Assembly: GCA_964585245.1 (NCBI GenBank)
Contig: CAZPCV010000036.1
Location: 1 to 14,205 of the forward strand
Length of the DNA stretch: 14,205 nucleotides
Origin: CAZEDL01 sp964585245
GTDB taxonomy: Bacteria > Patescibacteriota > Patescibacteriia > Magasanikbacterales > GWA2-37-8
Reading direction: 5' to 3'
Shown here: positions 7,024-12,799 of the stretch, piece by piece
Layout of the letters: every line of letters starts with the position of its first letter
Numbering within the stretch: the stretch's first letter is position 1
Made by a program: the position numbers and the translations under genes
The notes under the pieces: generated by a model
Databases searched by the model: none
Told to the model about the DNA's origin: nothing
Seen by the model: the letters and a program-made list of their open reading frames with translations, nothing else

Positions 7024-7263
7024 ATGATCGCCCAAGACGACAAACCGTACCTGGAACAATTGGCAGAATGCCTGGGCAAGGATGCCCGGGCAAAGTTGAT
7101 GGAAGAGGCGGGGATGGTGGTTTTGGAGCAGGCCTACGAGCCAGCTCCCGAAGATGAGGGGGAAGGCCCCCTGCAGACGGAGTGGGCCACCCTTCAGAAG
7201 GAGGTCCAGGCGGCTACCGCGGTGCTCGATGGCACCGCCGAGCCGTCGCCCGCCACCGAATAG
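7024..7263 (+). CDS. Small acidic protein of unknown function upstream of the CHAT protease
   Basis: The 79-residue product follows a strong AGGAGG ribosome binding site 6 nt before the ATG. It is acidic, with a predicted helical N-terminal part (DDKPYLEQLAECLGKDARAKLMEEAGMVVLEQA, about 5-37), a Pro/Glu/Asp-rich middle and a low-complexity end (EPSPATE). There is no signal peptide or membrane segment. It has GC-rich codon use like the CHAT gene 303 nt downstream. No U-tract terminator lies between the two, so they are probably cotranscribed. A role as partner, substrate or inhibitor of the protease is speculation. I do not recognise a family. Confidence 0.75.
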   Translation: MIAQDDKPYLEQLAECLGKDARAKLMEEAGMVVLEQAYEPAPEDEGEGPLQTEWATLQKEVQAATAVLDGTAEPSPATE

Positions 7264-7566
7264 CTGCTCCGAGGCCCCCAGCGATCCAGTCGCTACACAG
7301 GGGGTCTCGGGCACATATCTTCTTTCGATACCAGTGGCATTACTTAAATCCCATTGGTATCGCGAGAAGAAAATCGCGAACTCTGTAACTACAGAGCAGA
7401 TATAGACGCAACAACATTTTCTTTGACAATTATATGGTACGCAAAACTCTCCGCGATACTACGAGATTATTTTAGTCTGTTGGTATAGCGGAGAGTTCAC
7501 AATGGTGTGAAAACTCTGCAACAAGCTCCCTGGTCCCGGGGTTAATGGGCATTTCAAGGAGGCCTC
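7264..7566 (+). ncRNA. Hairpin-rich intercistronic region, possibly structured RNA
   Basis: No gene is seen in these 303 bases, but inverted repeats fill them. (a) CCGAGGCCCCC (7269-7279) pairs with GGGGGTCTCGG (7300-7310), enclosing AGCGA/TCGCT (7280-7284/7290-7294). (b) 7318-7337 pairs with 7351-7370 as a 20-bp stem with one mismatch and two G-U pairs. (c) CTCTGT/ACAGAG lies at 7381-7396. (d) AACTCTCCGC (7445-7454) pairs with GCGGAGAGTT (7488-7497), with further pairing inside. (e) A hairpin at 7492-7517 competes with (d) for the same arm. AACTCT occurs three times (7379, 7445, 7512). None is followed by a T-tract. The region ends in the AAGGAGG site of the CHAT gene. Candidate functions are RNA processing or translational control. 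Confidence 0.5.
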
Positions 7567-8532
7567 ATGGCGATGATTGAGCAGTCGGGAATGATCTTCT
7601 CGCCCGTACTCAAGTGGAAGATCCTCTTCGTAACTTCGCAGGACAAGAAGGCAGCCTTGGACGTGGACGAAGAGGCCCGCATGCTCCGGAAGGTCTCCGA
7701 TGAGATCCTGGGCATGGTCCACAACAAGAACGGCGCCTACGCCACGGTGGAGTTCGTCTACATCCAGGCCGCCAGGTTCGAGGACATCGTCACGGCCATC
7801 GAAGTGGAGAAACCAGACTGGGTACACTTCGCTGGCCACGGCTGGTCCAAGTCCTATCTGCTGCTGCAGGCGCAAAAGAAGATCCAGGGCCTGGAGGCTG
7901 CGCTCCAGAGCGCCGAACAGCTCACCGAAGGCAAGGAAGCCGCGGTCAAGAAGGCCAGGGCCGAACTGGAAGCAGCACAGGAAGAACTGCCCTACATTAC
8001 CGGTGGCCTCGTCCTCAAGAACGCTGCGGGCAAGGCGACTATCGTGTCGCTCGAGGACCTGGCGGTCGCCTTCAGTGGCACCACCATCCGAGGCTGCTTC
8101 TTCAACGCCTGCTGGAGCATTGAGGGGGCCGAGGTGTTGCTGGACGTGCTTGAGGTCGCGGTGGGCACGAGCGAGCCCATCAACGACGATGCGGCGATCC
8201 ATTTCGCTACCTGCTTCTACCGCTCGCTGCTCTTGGGGTTCTTCCTCGAGAAGGCCTTCAAGCTGGCGGTGATCGCTGCGGCGATCGAGAAGGCGAACCA
8301 GCGTCGTGTACCCGCGCTGCGCATCAAGCCGGGGCTCGATCCAAAGACCTGGCGCCTCTTTGACCCCTCTGTGCCGCCACCCGTCCCGCCTCAACTCGCC
8401 GCCGCCCTCGGCGGTGAGGGGCCGGCCCGCTCCTACGAAAAAAAGCCCGTCGTCGCTGAGGGCGATGCCCTCGATCGGGCCTGGCCGCCGTCGTCCGACG
8501 GCGATCCCGACGACGACACCCGCGCCGGCTAG
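7567..8532 (+). CDS. CHAT-domain (caspase-like) cysteine protease with inserted coiled coil
   Basis: The 321-residue product has the CHAT peptidase signature. A strand ends in DWVHFAGHG with His91 as the expected catalytic histidine, and CFFNACWS supplies Cys182 as the nucleophile. The segment VAVGTSEPINDDAAIHFATCFYRSLLLG (about 197-224) follows, as usual in CHAT proteins. The fold is clan CD, so it should cleave proteins in the cytosol. Unusually, about 45 residues predicted as coiled coil (98-141, KKIQGLEAALQSAEQL to ELEAAQEEL) sit between the His loop and the next strand (GGLVLKN). The last ~55 residues are Pro/Asp-rich and probably disordered. No sensor domain such as TPR is fused. AAGGAGG lies 4 nt before the ATG. 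Its likely operon partner is the 79-aa gene. CHAT proteases often act in bacterial defence or cell-death circuits, but that role here is inferred. Confidence 0.85.
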   Translation: MAMIEQSGMIFSPVLKWKILFVTSQDKKAALDVDEEARMLRKVSDEILGMVHNKNGAYATVEFVYIQAARFEDIVTAIEVEKPDWVHFAGHGWSKSYLLLQAQKKIQGLEAALQSAEQLTEGKEAAVKKARAELEAAQEELPYITGGLVLKNAAGKATIVSLEDLAVAFSGTTIRGCFFNACWSIEGAEVLLDVLEVAVGTSEPINDDAAIHFATCFYRSLLLGFFLEKAFKLAVIAAAIEKANQRRVPALRIKPGLDPKTWRLFDPSVPPPVPPQLAAALGGEGPARSYEKKPVVAEGDALDRAWPPSSDGDPDDDTRAG

Positions 8533-8555
8533 CCCGCCCCACCCCATCCTCGGGG

Positions 8556-8650
8556 CGAGATGTGAGCCGCGCGCCCACTCCCTCCGCCCGACCCACCTCG
8601 GCTGCTCACATCTCGTTTGTGGTCATATACTGACTCCAAACGAGAGCAGC
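8556..8650 (+). ncRNA. Two mutually exclusive hairpins in the 3' region of the CHAT gene
   Basis: CGAGATGTGAG (8556-8566) pairs perfectly with CTCACATCTCG (8605-8615). The right arm overlaps TCTCGTTTG (8611-8619), which pairs perfectly with CAAACGAGA (8637-8645). GCTGC/GCAGC (8601-8605/8646-8650) can extend that second stem. The two folds share 8611-8615 and so compete. No coding frame explains the symmetry. The classical terminator lies further on, at 8689. Confidence 0.5.
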
Positions 8651-8688
8651 TGAAACGTGGCATGGATGGAGAAATTAAAAATACTATA

Positions 8689-8719
8689 AAATATCCCGAC
8701 TTAGTCGGGATATTTTTTT
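8689..8719 (+). terminator. Intrinsic terminator of the 79-aa/CHAT unit
   Basis: AAATATCCCGAC (8689-8700) pairs perfectly with GTCGGGATATTT (8704-8715) around a 3-nt loop, followed by a T-tract to 8719. Confidence 0.92.
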
Positions 8720-8798
8720 CAAAAATTTGTTTTCCTCAAAAAATCATTTTATTTAAAGTGTTTTATTGAGGGCAACGAAACACGGAAAGGAGAAAAAG

Positions 8799-9710
8799 AT
8801 GAACATGATCGTGAAAATCATTTTTTGCCTCTTGTACGGGCTTTTTTGCTGGGCTTGTGACCAGCGGCCCACCCTGACGATCGGAGCGACCACTAACCTG
8901 GCCACTCCGTTGGCCCAGAAGCCCACGGTAAAAATTCCGAACCTAGACACGCTTGAATTCGATGTCACGGGCGACCATCGCGGCAAAGAGATCAACCGGG
9001 CGGATTCCTACCCACTCCAAGTGGTGCGATCGATTTTTTCTGCGATTGACAAAACTGGCGCAGACTTTGTCGTCGACACCGGCGATTACGTCTTCGTCGA
9101 TCGGGGCTGTCCGCAAAAAGAATTGCGGGAACAAGTTGACCTATTCTTGTCGGCCCGCCACCTCTACCATGGAAAGGTCTACTTCTTGACCGGAAATCAT
9201 GAAGTGCCGTGCGTGTCCGTGATGGGGGTCTTGGGCGAAGGGCCACTGTACTGGTGGTTTATGGTAGAAGATTCTCTTGGTCGCAAGGCCAAGTTCGTAG
9301 CTATCGCCACCGATGTGTGGAGCCCCGCGCAGCGGCACTGGCTACAAGAAGTAATGGCCACACCCACCGAGTACACCTTTATCTTTCGCCATCAGTACTG
9401 GGGGGCTCGGGGTGTTAAGCCGTACATCGATGCGGAGATTCGCCGGATTGTGGAGGCGTTCCCCTACACGCTCTTCATCGCTGGCCACGAACACAAATAC
9501 GAACATGTGTTCGACTGGCCCATCCGTGGCGAATACCGCGGCGTCATCTCGGGCAACGGCGGCGCCCCATTTCGCCCTGATTGGGAGAAATGGTATGGCT
9601 TTTTAGGGATCAAAATCTTTGGCGGCCGAGCACACGTGGTCGCTTACGAGGTGACCCCGGGGAGCGATAGTCCCCCGATAGCCAGGGAGCGCTTCAGCGT
9701 TTCCCGTTAA
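8799..9710 (+). CDS. Calcineurin-like metallophosphoesterase, putative lipoprotein
   Basis: The start is ATG at 8799, with AAAGGAG 5 nt upstream. A TTG 33 nt earlier lacks such a site and would spoil the signal peptide. The 303-residue product opens with MNMIVKIIFCLLYGLFCWAC, where Cys20 is a plausible lipidation site. It then carries metallophosphoesterase motifs in order: TGDHRG (57-62), VDTGDYV (92-98), GNHE (132-135), FRHQYWG with His198, and GHEHKYEH (239-246). These residues bind a two-metal centre and hydrolyse phosphate esters. The actual substrate is unknown. The product should act outside the cytoplasmic membrane. Its codons are GC-richer than the neighbouring spacers. No clear promoter is visible in 8720-8798. 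Confidence 0.88.
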   Translation: MNMIVKIIFCLLYGLFCWACDQRPTLTIGATTNLATPLAQKPTVKIPNLDTLEFDVTGDHRGKEINRADSYPLQVVRSIFSAIDKTGADFVVDTGDYVFVDRGCPQKELREQVDLFLSARHLYHGKVYFLTGNHEVPCVSVMGVLGEGPLYWWFMVEDSLGRKAKFVAIATDVWSPAQRHWLQEVMATPTEYTFIFRHQYWGARGVKPYIDAEIRRIVEAFPYTLFIAGHEHKYEHVFDWPIRGEYRGVISGNGGAPFRPDWEKWYGFLGIKIFGGRAHVVAYEVTPGSDSPPIARERFSVSR

Positions 9711-9718
9711 GTCCTACC

Positions 9719-9792
9719 AAAAACACCCACTCAAACTAAGTTTGGGTACTAGTAAGCGCTAGTATCCAGGCCAGCATGAGCGGGTGTTTTTT
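9719..9792 (+). terminator. Elaborate branched terminator after the phosphoesterase gene
   Basis: AAAAACACCC (9719-9728) pairs with GGGTGTTTTT (9782-9791), followed by T residues. The 53 nt inside hold ACTCAAAC-TAA-GTTTGGGT (9729-9747) and a TACTAG/CTAGTA hairpin in the following ~25 nt, making a multi-branch structure. It is far larger than the other terminators here. Confidence 0.7.
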
Positions 9793-9820
9793 GATAGTTT
9801 TGTAAAAACAGATTTACATG

Positions 9821-9840
9821 TTTGGCTAATTCTAGCCAAA
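9821..9840 (+). promoter_or_regulatory. Perfect dyad just upstream of a -35 box, candidate operator
   Basis: TTTGGCTA (9821-9828) and TAGCCAAA (9833-9840) are perfect inverted repeats around 4 nt, ending 4 bp before TTGACA at 9845. A related element lies upstream of the promoter at 6884. Confidence 0.45.
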
Positions 9841-9844
9841 AAAC

Positions 9845-9873
9845 TTGACAATTCTGTGCGGATATAGTAGTAT
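9845..9873 (+). promoter_or_regulatory. Promoter of the structured 9.9-10.2 kb transcript
   Basis: TTGACA (9845-9850), a 17-nt spacer and TAGTAT (9868-9873). Transcription would start near 9880. Confidence 0.75.
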
Positions 9874-9988
9874 AAACTGTTGTTTAAATAAACAAAAAGT
9901 ATCGGCGCCCTATATGTGCCAAATAGCAGCCTGTACCTATTCACTTCGTGGGTATGTGCAGGCTGCCGCGAGGTAGCACTGGAGAAAA

Positions 9989-10138
9989 ATGAAGAAAAAA
10001 AACGAAACAACAAAAGGCGAGGCGACGGCGGCGCCTTCGCCTTCGTCGCCCCAACGGCCGCCACAGCCCAGGCAAATTCCACCGTGCTCGGCGGCCGTAC
10101 TAGACGCTATCGAGCACGAATTGGCCGAGGAACCCTAA
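9989..10138 (+). CDS. Possible 49-residue Lys/Pro-rich peptide
   Basis: ATG at 9989 follows GGAG by 4 nt. The frame runs 49 codons to TAA at 10136-10138. The peptide has a basic start (MKKKNETTKGE), a Pro/Ser/Ala/Arg-rich middle (APSPSSPQRPPQPRQIPP) and an acidic helical end (AAVLDAIEHELAEEP). It has no signal peptide or membrane segment. The frame coincides with strong RNA hairpins. It could be a real small protein or a by-product of a structured RNA. No family recognised. Confidence 0.4.
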   Translation: MKKKNETTKGEATAAPSPSSPQRPPQPRQIPPCSAAVLDAIEHELAEEP

Positions 10139-10205
10139 ACACCTCGGCCATTCCCCACCCTGCGAGGCAGCAGGGTGGGGCCAACTTCTTACCTTACGCA
10201 GATAC

Positions 10206-10232
10206 AACAGTTCTAATCGGAATTGTTTTTTT
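10206..10232 (+). terminator. Intrinsic terminator of the structured transcript
   Basis: AACAGTTC (10206-10213) pairs with GAATTGTT (10220-10227, one G-U) and is followed by a T-tract to 10232. Confidence 0.75.
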
Positions 10233-10241
10233 ATACTAAAA

Positions 10242-10270
10242 TTGACCAGGGCGATTTTTTACTTTATCTT
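10242..10270 (+). promoter_or_regulatory. Promoter of the 34-aa membrane peptide gene
   Basis: TTGACC (10242-10247), a 17-nt spacer and TATCTT (10265-10270), lying 8 nt before an AGGAGG site. Confidence 0.55.
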
Positions 10271-10288
10271 ACTAACTAGGAGGTAAGC

Positions 10289-10393
10289 GTGGAAAAAGGG
10301 AAAAAAATAGCAAAAATCTTTTTTTTACTTTATCTTCTTTGTGCCACGGCCTATCTGGCCTGGCATACGCACCAGGGCGGCACCTGGTGGTAA
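10289..10393 (+). CDS. Small single-span membrane peptide, 34 residues
   Basis: GTG at 10289 follows a perfect AGGAGG (10278-10283) with 5-nt spacing. The peptide begins MEKGKKIAKI, continues with a hydrophobic stretch FFLLYLLCATAYLAW (about residues 11-25), and ends HTHQGGTWW. The basic N-terminus suggests an N-in, C-out single span. The combination of promoter, ribosome binding site, hydrophobic segment and downstream hairpin supports a real gene despite its size. Toxin-like small membrane peptides look similar, but nothing here proves that role. Confidence 0.6.
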   Translation: MEKGKKIAKIFFLLYLLCATAYLAWHTHQGGTWW

Positions 10394-10395
10394 CC

Positions 10396-10442
10396 GGGCG
10401 CGCAAGCTATCGCCAAAAAAACCACTTCTGGTTTGCGCGCCC
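10396..10442. terminator. GC-rich hairpin between converging genes
   Basis: GGGCGCGCAA (10396-10405) pairs perfectly with TTGCGCGCCC (10433-10442). An inner hairpin AAACCA-CTTC-TGGTTT competes with its right arm. It separates the 34-aa gene from the converging gene that ends at 10449. No long T-tract follows, so terminator function is only likely. Confidence 0.45.
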
Positions 10443-10448
10443 TCTATT

Positions 10449-11939
10449 CTAGATATTTCCTACTATCGCAGAATAGCGCTCTCTCGATATATATTTTTGT
10501 AAATTGATTTTTATTTTTTCTATTACTATCTGCACATATTTTTTGCGACTTGCCGGGGAGACGCAGTCGTCCAAAAATATATGCAGAGCTTTAAAAAAGC
10601 TGGCAAAATTTTGTAACACAGCTTCCGAAAAATCTGGTGCTTCTTCTATCAACCAAAACCCTTGTTCTCCCCCAACTACGTAATCTAGTTCACTTGTTTT
10701 TTTATCCCAAATAAATGGTAGCGTAAATTCTCCGTTCATTATTTTTAAACTATTTTTTGACAACATCACCATATCTGCCAACACCTTATCGACAAACGGT
10801 GCGAAATTGGCTATTCCCTCTATTTTATTATACATAATTTTTACGCGCTCACTATTAATAACGAGCTCTTTTGAGCTTCTAACGCGGTCAAAACTGTAAC
10901 TAAATTCCGTTATATCATCCTCGTTGGTTCTGCTAAAACGAGCGAAAGTTGGCAGTCCAAGTTTTTTTACCCTGTCATATATAGCACGCTCAAAAACGGG
11001 CACAAAATCACGATTGTTACTCTGGCCCATTCTGAATTTTCTTGCCCTCTCTGCTGCCTCTTTAAACAATCGCATATATTGATACTCATAATTTAACCTT
11101 GAAAAGTTATTTTTATTTTCATCAAAAGCGGCGGCATAGCTATTAATATCATCAGCCGTATACACGCTGTTTGCTAGCTCGAAAGCTTGCGACGGTTTAG
11201 AGGCGAACAATAAACGAGCTTGGGTATCTAATAACACATCAGTTTCGCATAACCATCTAGCGGACCGTGCGTAATTGGGCCCGCTAACCACTGTCACCGG
11301 TATATCTACGCCAAAACGTTCCGAAATTTCTTTTACTGCAGTATTAATAAAATGTATAGATTGTTTATATTGATCCGATAAAACCAGATCGACGTTACTA
11401 TTTTTAACTCGTTCCGAGCCGTAATCACCGCCAATAATTACCGCATCTATCGTGCCTTTCTTGGCTTTTTGCATTAATTCGTTTAGCGCTTTTTCTAAAT
11501 CACTCCTAAATTGCTCTCGATGTATATTTAAAAAATCCGTGGGGTTTTGGTGTGATAAAAAAGAAATTTGCTCTCCATTTTTGGATTCTGCAACCACGGC
11601 TAGTCCGGTACAATTCCTATAGTCGTGCGATCTTTTGGGCGAAGAATCTACTTTAGAAATAACATACGAAGTTCCGCCCAACATACCCTCGGCCAAAACA
11701 AAATCTGGAAAATCATTAAAATTTGCCACACTGGCTTCGGCAAATATGTCGCTATTTCCTTCGGCCAAAGCCATTTTTAAATATTCTTGAGGCTTGGTGG
11801 TGTCGTACACGCGAATCTTTAACCTCTGCTCTTGCGATTTCTCCAAATGTTCACCACGAATCGTATCGGGAATATCATTTTCTGAGGGATAGATATTCAA
11901 AATTTCGTTTAAATTGACGCCAGATTCAGAATGCCGCAT
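10449..11939 (-). CDS. Unknown protein with a CheD-like (Cys/His deamidase) N-terminal half
   Basis: The 496-residue product has no signal peptide. Residues about 85-250 follow the order of CheD glutamine deamidases. NCTGLAVV (Cys110) matches the catalytic-Cys loop LGSCVAV. SFLSHQNP (His130) matches the catalytic-His strand MAHxxLP. A helix with an acidic/basic pattern (FRSDLEKALNELMQKAKK) follows. AVIIGGDYG (about 166-174) matches the IAGGA strand. A second helix (FINTAVKEISERFGVDI) matches the RNxxAVxxxLxxxGI segment. SGPNYARSARW (219-229) matches TGGNRARS. The Cys-His spacing is 20, close to the 17 of CheD. The remaining ~245 residues are unrecognised and rather AT-rich. The assignment rests on remembered motifs and is inference. 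No chemotaxis gene is nearby, so a role other than receptor deamidation is likely. Confidence 0.5.
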   Translation of the reverse strand: MRHSESGVNLNEILNIYPSENDIPDTIRGEHLEKSQEQRLKIRVYDTTKPQEYLKMALAEGNSDIFAEASVANFNDFPDFVLAEGMLGGTSYVISKVDSSPKRSHDYRNCTGLAVVAESKNGEQISFLSHQNPTDFLNIHREQFRSDLEKALNELMQKAKKGTIDAVIIGGDYGSERVKNSNVDLVLSDQYKQSIHFINTAVKEISERFGVDIPVTVVSGPNYARSARWLCETDVLLDTQARLLFASKPSQAFELANSVYTADDINSYAAAFDENKNNFSRLNYEYQYMRLFKEAAERARKFRMGQSNNRDFVPVFERAIYDRVKKLGLPTFARFSRTNEDDITEFSYSFDRVRSSKELVINSERVKIMYNKIEGIANFAPFVDKVLADMVMLSKNSLKIMNGEFTLPFIWDKKTSELDYVVGGEQGFWLIEEAPDFSEAVLQNFASFFKALHIFLDDCVSPASRKKYVQIVIEKIKINLQKYISRERYSAIVGNI

Positions 11940-11962
11940 ATTTTTATCAAAAAATTGTAATA

Positions 11963-11991
11963 ATGTTACCTATATTTACCACTTTAATCAA
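11963..11991 (-). promoter_or_regulatory. Candidate promoter of the CheD-like gene
   Basis: The minus strand shows TTGATT (11991-11986), a 17-nt spacer and TAACAT (11968-11963). The predicted untranslated leader would be short, and no ribosome binding site is evident before the ATG at 11939. Confidence 0.4.
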
Positions 11992-12002
11992 CCAGGGTTT
12001 GG

Positions 12003-12031
12003 TTGCTAAATTTTTCATTAATTTGTATAAT
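12003..12031 (+). promoter_or_regulatory. Promoter of the rpiB-rpe cluster
   Basis: TTGCTA (12003-12008), a 17-nt spacer and a perfect TATAAT (12026-12031), about 35 nt before the rpiB start. It diverges from the CheD-like gene. Confidence 0.7.
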
Positions 12032-12066
12032 GCTGTTAACAATAGTGCCCAATAAGCTTTATTTTT

Positions 12067-12510
12067 ATGCTTTATATAGCTTCCGATCATCGCGGCTACC
12101 AGCTTAAAAAATACCTAGCACGCTATCTCGACAAACAATTGCATCTATCCGTCGAAGATATGGGGCCAACGGAATATGTGGCCACCGACGATTTACAGGA
12201 CTTCGCCATTCCTTTGGCCAAAAATGTTCTTAAAAACCCAGAAAATCGCGGCATTCTAATCTGCGGCAGCGGCCAAGGGATGTGTATGACGGCCAACCGC
12301 TTCAATGGCATTCATGCAATTATGGGTTATAGTATCGAAGCGGCCGAAATGGGCCGACGACACGGCAATGGAAATATTATTTGTCTAGCCGCAGATGTGT
12401 TGAGCGAAGAACACGCGGCAGCCATAGTAAAGAAATTTTTGGAAACAGAATTTGATAATGATGAACGATTGTTGCGCCGCTTGCATAAAATGAATTCGAT
12501 CATTTTTTAA
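12067..12510 (+). CDS. rpiB: Ribose-5-phosphate isomerase B / LacAB family
   Basis: The enzyme interconverts ribose 5-phosphate and ribulose 5-phosphate in the non-oxidative pentose phosphate pathway. The 147-residue length is usual for the family. Visible motifs are IASDHRG (4-10), ICGSGQGMCMTANRFNGIHA (65-84) with Cys66 as the catalytic base, and RRHGNGN (97-103) with His99. Positions 66 and 99 are the same numbers as in E. coli RpiB. DHRG replaces the more common DHAG and GSG replaces GTG. No Shine-Dalgarno sequence is apparent before the ATG. It leads a cluster with an epimerase that acts on the isomerase product, which favours RpiB over the sugar-specific LacA/LacB or allose variants. 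Confidence 0.92.
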   Translation: MLYIASDHRGYQLKKYLARYLDKQLHLSVEDMGPTEYVATDDLQDFAIPLAKNVLKNPENRGILICGSGQGMCMTANRFNGIHAIMGYSIEAAEMGRRHGNGNIICLAADVLSEEHAAAIVKKFLETEFDNDERLLRRLHKMNSIIF

Positions 12511-12520
12511 TCAGGACGAT

Positions 12521-12799
12521 ATGGAAAAAGGTGCTTTGCATGATTCCAGCCGAGAAGCCGCAAATTTACGAGCTTACTTCGAACAATTTCAATCAAATGC
12601 AGCATTGGTGGACTGGATACAGAAAAATTTACCCAATGCTTATCCACCAGGCCGTTTGCGAGCTGTTTCTGGCCTAGAAACTCCCTTAGAGAACTTGAGT
12701 TTAGATCAAATTAAAAATCTTGACCGCACTCAACTGATCGCTTGGGCCTCTAAAATAATGACACAAATTGAAGAACACTCTATAAACCATGCACCATGA
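12521..12799 (+). CDS. Small protein of unknown function between rpiB and rpe
   Basis: The 92-residue product starts 10 nt after rpiB, with AGGA 5 nt before the ATG. Its stop overlaps the start of the next gene (ATGA at 12796-12799), so translation is probably coupled. It is soluble and mostly helical by composition (AYFEQFQSNAALVDWIQKNL, SLDQIKNLDRTQLIAWASKIM). The middle holds a PPGRLRAVSGLETPLENL segment. There are no cysteines and no signal peptide. I do not recognise a family. The tight packing suggests a function tied to the pentose phosphate pair. Confidence 0.75.
   Translation: MEKGALHDSSREAANLRAYFEQFQSNAALVDWIQKNLPNAYPPGRLRAVSGLETPLENLSLDQIKNLDRTQLIAWASKIMTQIEEHSINHAP

Larger units (their letters stand above)
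9880..10232 (+). ncRNA. Highly structured short transcript, possible ncRNA or structured mRNA
   Basis: A promoter (9845-9873) and a terminator (10206-10232) bound about 350 nt packed with GC-rich stems: GCAGCCTG/CAGGCTGC (9926-9933/9959-9966), GGCGACG/CGTCGCC just after 10020, TGCTCG/CGAGCA across about 10084-10116, TGGCCGAGG/CCTCGGCCA (10122-10130/10142-10150) and CCCCACCCTGC/GCAGGGTGGGG (10153-10163/10170-10180). A 49-codon frame with a ribosome binding site lies inside, so it may be an mRNA, a functional RNA or both. The stem boundaries were found by eye, not by an energy calculation. Confidence 0.5.

Noticed and set aside
7264..7566. Repeat-rich region considered as a CRISPR array or IS ends
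   Set aside because: There are no regularly spaced direct repeats and no transposase. The repeats are inverted and each is different.
7459..8547. Long open frame on the minus strand opposite the CHAT gene (362 codons)
   Set aside because: It is the antisense shadow of a GC-rich gene. The plus-strand frame has the catalytic motifs and a strong ribosome binding site.
8766..8798. Upstream TTG start for the phosphoesterase
   Set aside because: The ATG at 8799 has AAAGGAG at proper spacing and gives a proper lipoprotein signal. The extension would add eleven mostly polar residues.
9719..9792. Cloverleaf-like fold considered as a tRNA
   Set aside because: No TTC-like T-loop, no proper anticodon arm and an A/T-rich closing stem ending in a T-tract. 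It behaves as a terminator.
9759..10239. 107-codon frames on each strand across the structured transcript
   Set aside because: They run through promoter, hairpins and terminators and lack ribosome binding sites.
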